Source of the DNA: Bacillota bacterium
GTDB taxonomy: Bacteria; Bacillota_E; Sulfobacillia; Sulfobacillales; Sulfobacillaceae
Length of the DNA stretch: 10,943 nt
NCBI GenBank assembly: GCA_021820645.1
Contig: JAKADJ010000053.1
Span: forward strand, 1-10,943
Reading direction: 5' to 3'
Shown one piece after another: positions 7,492 to 10,943 of the stretch. The notes below the pieces were generated by a model. That model did not search any database. It worked only from the letters and a program-made list of their open reading frames with translations, and was not told where the DNA came from. The translations under genes were made by a program, and so were the position numbers. Every line of letters begins with the position of its first letter. Position 1 is the stretch's first letter.

Positions 7492-7671
7492 ATCGGGGGA
7501 AGTGCCGTGGTCCACGTCTTGTATCCCTGCGAGCAAATTGATGCATTCCAATCGGGGCTCTTAGCTCACGTAGTCGATCGGGCTCGAGACAGTCGCATCA
7601 TTCGAAAAACCGGCATCATGGGCATCGTACTCGCGGGAGGAGAAGTGCGACCAGGGGACCTAACCATATAG
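7492..7671 (+). pseudogene. MOSC-domain protein, C-terminal fragment
   Basis: The frame gives IGGSAVVHVLYPCEQIDAFQ, then SGLLAHVVDRARDSRIIRKTG and IMGIVLAGGEVRPGDLTI before TAG 7669-7671. This follows the end of MOSC proteins (VTGLRNPCxQIDxFQxGLL...RKAGVMGVVLAGGxVRPGD), including the cofactor-binding Cys in the PC motif and the closing LAGGxVRPGD. Residues of TGLRN before PC are missing, another small in-frame deletion. There is no start codon with a ribosome-binding site for this piece alone. With 6096-6310 it appears to represent one former gene of about 200 codons, now interrupted and missing its middle. Confidence 0.78.
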
Positions 7672-7738
7672 TGCGTCCTAAAGTGCCCTATCAGCCCCTG
7701 CAACCGGTTTAAACGAGAGTTAGGTCAGTGCCACCATT

Positions 7739-8413
7739 TTACGTAATGTTAACGCTTCGGGCAATGGTCCCTAGATCGGATATTTGACTCTTCGGAACCT
7801 GCATGGTCACCCATAGCCAGTGATGAGGGGACCACTTAACGTCGAGTTGTTGGGATGAGACTCCATTGGCCGATGTGATGGGCGTACCGTAGGCGTTGGG
7901 CCCCAAACTTTCAGTGGCATTCGGATTCTGGTAGCTTCTTACGGCCAGTACGACTTTTCCGGGACCACTCGGAGCCGTCCAGATCCAATGATCCGGGGTC
8001 GAGTTCGTACTTTCTACCCAGTTGCTCGGCAACTGTAGCGAAAATCCCACGGCGTGGGCGCTGACGGTCCGACGTGACCACGACGTCGCGGTGTTGCTCG
8101 GTGATGGTGGGGAAGCCGATTGCGTAGCACCCACCGCGGACGTCGCAGTGGGCTGAGGGGCGGTCACGCTTTGCGCGCGTTTTACGAGTTGAGGGCCGGC
8201 AGCCAAGGGAGCGTTAACCGCATGAAAAATGACGATCCCGCTCGCCGCTGCTGTTCCGATTACCGCAGCGACATAAGCAATTCGTCGGGGACCGCGTCGT
8301 CCTTTGGCGGACGCCTCTAACCTAAAACCGCAATGCCGACAGAAGATATCCCCAGCACGAACGATGCGATCGCATTGCGGACACTTGGGCAAGGGTGGTC
8401 GTTGGTAACCCAT
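7739..8413 (-). CDS. Membrane-anchored zinc-ribbon protein with extracytoplasmic C-terminal domain
   Basis: A 224-residue protein. Residues 11-28 form a zinc ribbon (C11-P-Q-C14 ... C25-R-H-C28). A single transmembrane helix follows at about 45-66, after a basic RRGPRR stretch that favours the ribbon staying inside. Next comes a Thr/Ser/Pro-rich linker (about 80-112), then a small globular domain (from about 118, VGFSLQLPSNWVES, ending DLGTIARSVNIT) that resembles the PsbP/DUF1795-like folds of exported Gram-positive proteins; this last assignment is tentative. Start ATG 8413 has AAGGCGG upstream. A good promoter precedes it (8446-8473), so it is probably monocistronic. The function is unknown; a sensor or envelope-stress role is only a guess. 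Confidence 0.75.
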   Translation of the reverse strand: MGYQRPPLPKCPQCDRIVRAGDIFCRHCGFRLEASAKGRRGPRRIAYVAAVIGTAAASGIVIFHAVNAPLAAGPQLVKRAQSVTAPQPTATSAVGATQSASPPSPSNTATSWSRRTVSAHAVGFSLQLPSNWVESTNSTPDHWIWTAPSGPGKVVLAVRSYQNPNATESLGPNAYGTPITSANGVSSQQLDVKWSPHHWLWVTMQVPKSQISDLGTIARSVNIT

Positions 8414-8445
8414 GAAACACCGCCTTGTCGACTGTAGTAAATCTC

Positions 8446-8473
8446 ATTGTAACGGTTTAGGGGGTGAGGGCAA
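8446..8473 (-). promoter_or_regulatory. Sigma-A-type promoter of the zinc-ribbon gene
   Basis: On the minus strand, TTGCCC (8468-8473) and TACAAT (8446-8451) are separated by 16 bases, close to TTGACA-N17-TATAAT. The -10 ends 32 bases before ATG 8413, which gives a short leader that holds the AAGGCGG ribosome-binding site. Confidence 0.6.
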
Positions 8474-8580
8474 TAGGGAATCTTAGTGAAAGGCGGAGGA
8501 CAGCGTGATCTGGTGGGGGGATTTATACCGCAAATCTTCGGTCACATCGGGCTCGAACGCTAGGGGCGCAACAGTTTGTC

Positions 8581-8609
8581 TTGACACAATATACCCATAG
8601 GGGTATCAA
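8581..8609 (+). promoter_or_regulatory. Sigma-A promoter of the rhodanese-selenoprotein-flavoprotein operon
   Basis: A perfect -35 TTGACA (8581-8586), a 17-base spacer and a -10 TATCAA (8604-8609). The expected transcription start is near 8616, followed by AAGGAGG (8625-8631) and ATG 8640. The spacer contains the palindrome described at 8591-8606, so the promoter is likely repressed when a regulator binds there. Confidence 0.8.
8591..8606. promoter_or_regulatory. CsoR/CstR-type operator (ATACCC-N4-GGGTAT)
   Basis: ATACCC, ATAG, GGGTAT: a perfect 6-bp inverted repeat lying between the -35 and -10 and overlapping the -10. Operators with this ATACCC/GGGTAT plan are known for the CsoR family, including CstR, the persulfide-sensing repressor of rhodanese and sulfide-oxidation genes in Staphylococcus. 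The first gene downstream is a rhodanese, which suits a persulfide-sensing CstR-like repressor better than a copper sensor. No csoR/cstR gene is in the window. Confidence 0.7.
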
Positions 8610-8639
8610 TAGGGTAGCTGACTGAAGGAGGTCTCGAAT

Positions 8640-8960
8640 ATGTTTGGATTCGGCGTAAAAGTTCCCGAAATTTTAGCTAAAGATGTGGTGGCTCAGATGA
8701 ATCAGGACGCACCCCCATTTATTCTTGATGTGCGCACGACAGGGGAGTTTCGCGGCGGACATATACCCGGCGCCCAATTAATCCCCTTGGGAGAACTCGG
8801 GCGGCGCACAGCCGAAATTCCCACTGACCGCAGGGTGGTAACAGTGTGTCGATCGGGGTCGCGCAGTTTAATGGCGGCACGCCAACTGAAGAAATTGGGA
8901 TTCGATGTCTATAATATGACTGGAGGCATGATGGCGTGGACGGGACAGGTCGCTCGCTAA
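8640..8960 (+). CDS. Single-domain rhodanese (sulfurtransferase)
   Basis: A 106-residue protein that is essentially one rhodanese domain. Conserved points: FILDVRTTGEFRGGHIPGA (about 27-45), then the active-site loop CRSGSR with catalytic Cys70, and the closing NMTGGMMAWTG. Family members carry sulfane sulfur as a Cys-persulfide and pass it to thiol acceptors. The start ATG 8640 has AAGGAGG (8625-8631) at 8 bases. There is no signal peptide, so it is cytoplasmic. It is the first gene after a promoter with a CsoR/CstR-type operator and stands 40 bases before the PDO-like gene, so its persulfide may be exchanged with that thiol/selenol protein (inference). Confidence 0.93.
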   Translation: MFGFGVKVPEILAKDVVAQMNQDAPPFILDVRTTGEFRGGHIPGAQLIPLGELGRRTAEIPTDRRVVTVCRSGSRSLMAARQLKKLGFDVYNMTGGMMAWTGQVAR

Positions 8961-9000
8961 AGACAGACGCAAGCGATGCATAAGATGGAAGAAGGGTTTT

Positions 9001-9576
9001 ATGAACGCTGCAGCAGGATGGGCGATACATGTGACCGTGGTCAACGACAAGAATGCCCCTAGCGACTCGAGCGTCTTACCTCAAGACCCAATGGAGGTCC
9101 ACTACCTACCAGAATTGCCCTGGAATCCACCTTGGGACTGGTATCCGTCATCGTTGTTGCACTGGGGCTTGTCGGCAGGTGAAGAGAGACCGCGCCTATG
9201 GTTTGCAGGGATGCCTCAAGGCCACGAACGTCGGGTTTTTGAAACGCTGGCCGCCGCCATAGGTCGACGCCGACGGCTCTTGTCGCCCTTGACTGAAGAG
9301 AATCTCTGGACAATCCAATCCCCGCTGTATTTGGCCGTTTTGACCACGCCGGGATGACCACGATGCGCGGAGGCGGTTCGCCTCGCCCATGGGATGGCCC
9401 TAATCAATCGCCAGATTACCAGCACAGCCGTGATGCTAGATGCCATCCCCACCCTCACCGGCGTCTTGGCCATAAAGACCGTGCCTGTGGTTTTTATAGG
9501 AGGGCACCGCGTGGATGGTCCCATCAACGAATGGGTGTTGGGGCAATGGGTACAAAACGTCGGCCAAGGAGGTTAA
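9001..9576 (+). CDS. Putative selenocysteine-containing PDO-like (tandem thioredoxin-fold) disulfide oxidoreductase, in-frame TGA at 9355-9357
   Basis: Read as one frame with the TGA decoded as Sec, this is a 191-residue protein resembling protein disulfide oxidoreductases with two thioredoxin folds. The N-terminal fold (about 8-90, AIHVTVV ... PRLWFAGMPQGHE) has no CxxC. The C-terminal fold has strand LYLAVLTTPG, then U119-P-R-C122, helix AEAVRLAHGMALI, and the cis-proline strand TVPVVFIGG (Pro162). In relatives the U119 position is the first Cys of CPYC-like motifs. Both halves are in the same frame with no other stop, so this is not a frameshift. ATG 9001 has GAAGGG only 4 bases upstream; later in-frame starts (GTG 9031, ATG 9091) are possible. 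The stop TAA is 4 bases before the next GTG. The likely role is thiol/selenol-disulfide or persulfide exchange in the cytoplasm. The alternative is a pseudogene whose active-site Cys codon mutated to TGA. Confidence 0.68.
9355..9357 (+). other. In-frame TGA at the active-site Cys position (candidate selenocysteine codon, residue 119)
   Basis: The context is T-T-P-G-TGA-P-R-C-A. Thioredoxin/PDO relatives have TP-x-C-P-x-C here, so the TGA replaces exactly the nucleophilic Cys, giving UxxC, a well-known natural Sec/Cys motif. TGC or TGT to TGA is a single-base change either way. Confidence 0.6.
9367..9386 (+). promoter_or_regulatory. Candidate bacterial SECIS hairpin downstream of the TGA
   Basis: GAGGCG (9370-9375), loop GTT (9376-9378), CGCCTC (9379-9384) form a perfect 6-bp stem. 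It extends to 8 bp by C9368-G9385 and G9367-C9386 with G9369 bulged. The apical loop begins 18 bases after the TGA, and its first base is G. Published general rules for bacterial SECIS elements (apical loop about 16-37 bases after UGA, G in the first two loop positions, compact stem) are met. SECIS structures vary between bacteria, and GC-rich coding DNA forms hairpins easily, so the assignment is moderate. Confidence 0.5.
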
Positions 9577-9580
9577 AACG

Positions 9581-10897
9581 GTGGAGATTGTCATATTGGG
9601 CGCCGGACCCGGGGGCCAGGCCGCGGCAAGCGAAGCACTGTGCCATGGCCACTCTGTAACGCTGGTGGATCCTGATGGCCTAGGAGGCAACGCATTAAAC
9701 CACAGTTTAGTGCCCAGTAAAGTGCTAATTCGTGCGGCCAGCACGATTAAAAGAGCGAAGCAGGGAGATGCGAGATGGGATCCCACTGCTTGGGCTACCA
9801 TTATGGGTGATCAGGACCGTCGCGTACGATCGGGAATCGTTCGGGCGAAAAAGGCGCTACAAGCGGCTCGAGTGATTTCTGAACGCGCGAACCTAGTAGC
9901 ACCAAGAACTGTGGAGACGGACAGGACAAAAATCCGCATAAACGGCGACGTATTAGTGATCGCTACCGGATCCGGCCAGCGAGTGATTCCAGGCTTCATC
10001 CCCGACGGAGAACGCGTATGGGCCCCTCGCATCTTTAGGACATTAAAGACGCTCCCCCGGACGCTGGCGATTGTAGGGGCGGGCGCTACTGGATTGGAAG
10101 CGGCCTCGCTATTTTCGAATTTCGGAGTCAAGGTCCATCTTTACACCTCTGATCACGACGTATTGCCGGACTATCATCACTCCATTCGGCGTCTGCTGAT
10201 CGAATCGATCCAGAAGCAAGGTGTCTTTTTGCATGTCCAGCGTCGCGTGGTGCGCCTCGAAGCTATTGAGCATGATACAGTACGATTGCATTGGAGTTTT
10301 GGTGAGGACTGGGGGGTTGAGGACTACCCGCATGTTCTCTTAGCGACCGGGCGCACGCCCACCTGGCCCCGGGACACACTGGAATCCATGGGTTTTATAT
10401 TAGACGATGCAGGATTTTTTAAAGTGGGCCCGACAGGACGCACTTCGGTGGATGGCGTGTACGCTGTGGGTGATGCTGCGGGAAGACCACTTTTCGCAAG
10501 CAAAGCCTGGAAGGAGGGACGTTTAGCCATGCGGGACGCTCTTGGGCTGACGACTGAGGGAGGTGGCCCGATGGTTGAAGCCATCTATACCGATCCCGAA
10601 GTGGCACGAGTAGGGAGTCGCACCCGGTTCCCGTATCTGGCAGAGGACAAGTCGCCTTGGTTCTATGCCTCGCTATTGGATGATATCCCCCCTTCGCTGA
10701 TTGTGTACACCGATGCAGGAGGGCGGATAAAAGGAGCCGAGGCGATCGGTTCGAATGCCGCGGAGTTGATGTCTACCGTGGCGGCGGCACTGTTGGGAAA
10801 CCTTTCGATTAAGGACTTATCCCATTTGAACGTCGCGAGCCCTTCCACCACTGAGTTACTGTGTATGCTAACACCTCTCGGGGAAGAGAGATGTTAG
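9581..10897 (+). CDS. FAD/NAD(P) oxidoreductase of the dihydrolipoamide dehydrogenase/mercuric reductase fold lacking the redox disulfide
   Basis: A 438-residue flavoprotein. FAD site GAGPGG (7-12), ATG motif VIATGS (126-131), NAD(P)-binding GAGATGLE (166-173), second FAD motif VYAVGD (293-298), then a dimerisation domain with YTDPEVARVG. The family's redox motif GGTCLNxGCxPSK is here GGNALNHSLVPSK (35-47): both Cys are replaced (Ala38, Leu43). The catalytic HPTxSE is SPSTTE, with the His replaced by Ser420. A C-terminal tail has Cys428 and the last residue Cys438. GTG 9581 was chosen because AAGGAGG (9566-9572) lies 8 bases before and the protein then starts at the first beta strand; 9515 would add a non-homologous tail. 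It is 4 bases after the PDO-like gene and thus coupled to it. It may pass NAD(P)H electrons to the Sec/Cys protein or to a sulfur species (inference); classical disulfide reductase chemistry seems excluded. Confidence 0.88.
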   Translation: MEIVILGAGPGGQAAASEALCHGHSVTLVDPDGLGGNALNHSLVPSKVLIRAASTIKRAKQGDARWDPTAWATIMGDQDRRVRSGIVRAKKALQAARVISERANLVAPRTVETDRTKIRINGDVLVIATGSGQRVIPGFIPDGERVWAPRIFRTLKTLPRTLAIVGAGATGLEAASLFSNFGVKVHLYTSDHDVLPDYHHSIRRLLIESIQKQGVFLHVQRRVVRLEAIEHDTVRLHWSFGEDWGVEDYPHVLLATGRTPTWPRDTLESMGFILDDAGFFKVGPTGRTSVDGVYAVGDAAGRPLFASKAWKEGRLAMRDALGLTTEGGGPMVEAIYTDPEVARVGSRTRFPYLAEDKSPWFYASLLDDIPPSLIVYTDAGGRIKGAEAIGSNAAELMSTVAAALLGNLSIKDLSHLNVASPSTTELLCMLTPLGEERC

Positions 10898-10901
10898 CAT
10901 A
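10864..10901 (+). terminator. Long hairpin overlapping the stop codon of the flavoprotein gene
   Basis: TATGCTAACA (10864-10873) and TGTTAGCATA (10892-10901) are a perfect 10-bp inverted repeat. Inside, after one C/A mismatch, CTCTC (10875-10879) pairs with GAGAG (10886-10890) around the loop GGGGAA. The right arm contains the TAG stop (10895-10897) and the terminal Cys codon. No T-run follows, so it is not a standard intrinsic terminator; it may stabilise the 3' end, cause Rho-type termination, or be a protein-binding palindrome. Confidence 0.5.
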
Positions 10902-10943
10902 GCTGGCCTGCGGTCTCATCTGCAAGGTGGGATCAAAATACCC

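Noticed and set aside
9059..9361. Long minus-strand open frames opposite the PDO-like gene
   Set aside because: They mirror the coding frame in GC-rich DNA and have no ribosome-binding site or family pattern.
9001..9576. Reading the region as two separate genes (9001-9357 and 9394-9576) or as a frameshifted gene
   Set aside because: Both parts are in the same frame, separated only by the TGA and 12 sense codons that also match the family. ATG 9394 has no ribosome-binding site and lies inside the helix after the active site, so it would lack the redox motif.
9515..9580. N-terminal extension of the flavoprotein
   Set aside because: The extra residues are the 3' end of the PDO-like gene in another frame. 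GTG 9581 has a perfect AAGGAGG and begins at the first FAD-binding strand.
1..10943. CRISPR array, tRNA or rRNA genes
   Set aside because: No regularly spaced direct repeats and no cloverleaf or conserved rRNA sequence were seen on either strand by eye.

Overview
The window looks like chromosome of a Gram-positive acidophile or thermophile of the Sulfobacillus type. The pointers are strong AGGAGG ribosome-binding sites, frequent GTG starts, a BmrC/BmrD-like (YheI/YheH) ABC exporter pair, and a rhodanese/thiol-redox operon behind a CsoR/CstR-type operator. The genus is an inference from style and gene content, not from a marker gene.

Layout. (1) 1-1096: the end of a PadR-family repressor gene overlapping a membrane protein with an N-terminal HAAS (permease-prefix) domain. 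(2) 1097-1702: a long leader region with no protein gene I can defend. It holds a possible short leader peptide and a strong hairpin just before the next operon. (3) 1703-5247: two translationally coupled half-transporters forming a heterodimeric multidrug-type ABC exporter with one degenerate and one consensus ATP site. (4) 5248-7671: a decayed stretch. It contains a broken IS1182-family transposase and a MOSC-domain gene whose two ends lie about 1.2 kb apart. Between those ends, on the opposite strand, sit an intact retropepsin-like protease and a small partner gene. (5) 7739-8413 (minus): a membrane-anchored zinc-ribbon protein with its own promoter. (6) 8581-10897: a rhodanese, a two-domain protein disulfide oxidoreductase (PDO)-like protein and an FAD/NAD(P) oxidoreductase, in one operon behind a sigma-A promoter whose spacer is an ATACCC-N4-GGGTAT palindrome.

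The most interesting item is in region 6. The PDO-like gene reads as one open frame from 9001 to 9576 except for a single TGA at 9355-9357. That TGA sits exactly where the family has the first cysteine of its active-site CxxC, giving UPRC. A stable hairpin with a G-first apical loop begins 9 bases downstream of the TGA, as expected of a bacterial SECIS element. This suggests a selenocysteine-containing disulfide oxidoreductase; a nonsense mutation of the active-site Cys codon is the main alternative. The gene is followed 4 bases later by a flavoprotein of the dihydrolipoamide dehydrogenase/mercuric reductase fold that has lost both redox cysteines and the catalytic His but carries two Cys in its C-terminal tail.

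A working reading of the operon: persulfide or metal stress relieves a CsoR/CstR-type repressor. The rhodanese then moves sulfane sulfur, the Sec/Cys protein exchanges thiols, selenols or persulfides, and the flavoprotein may supply electrons. The last two roles are inference.
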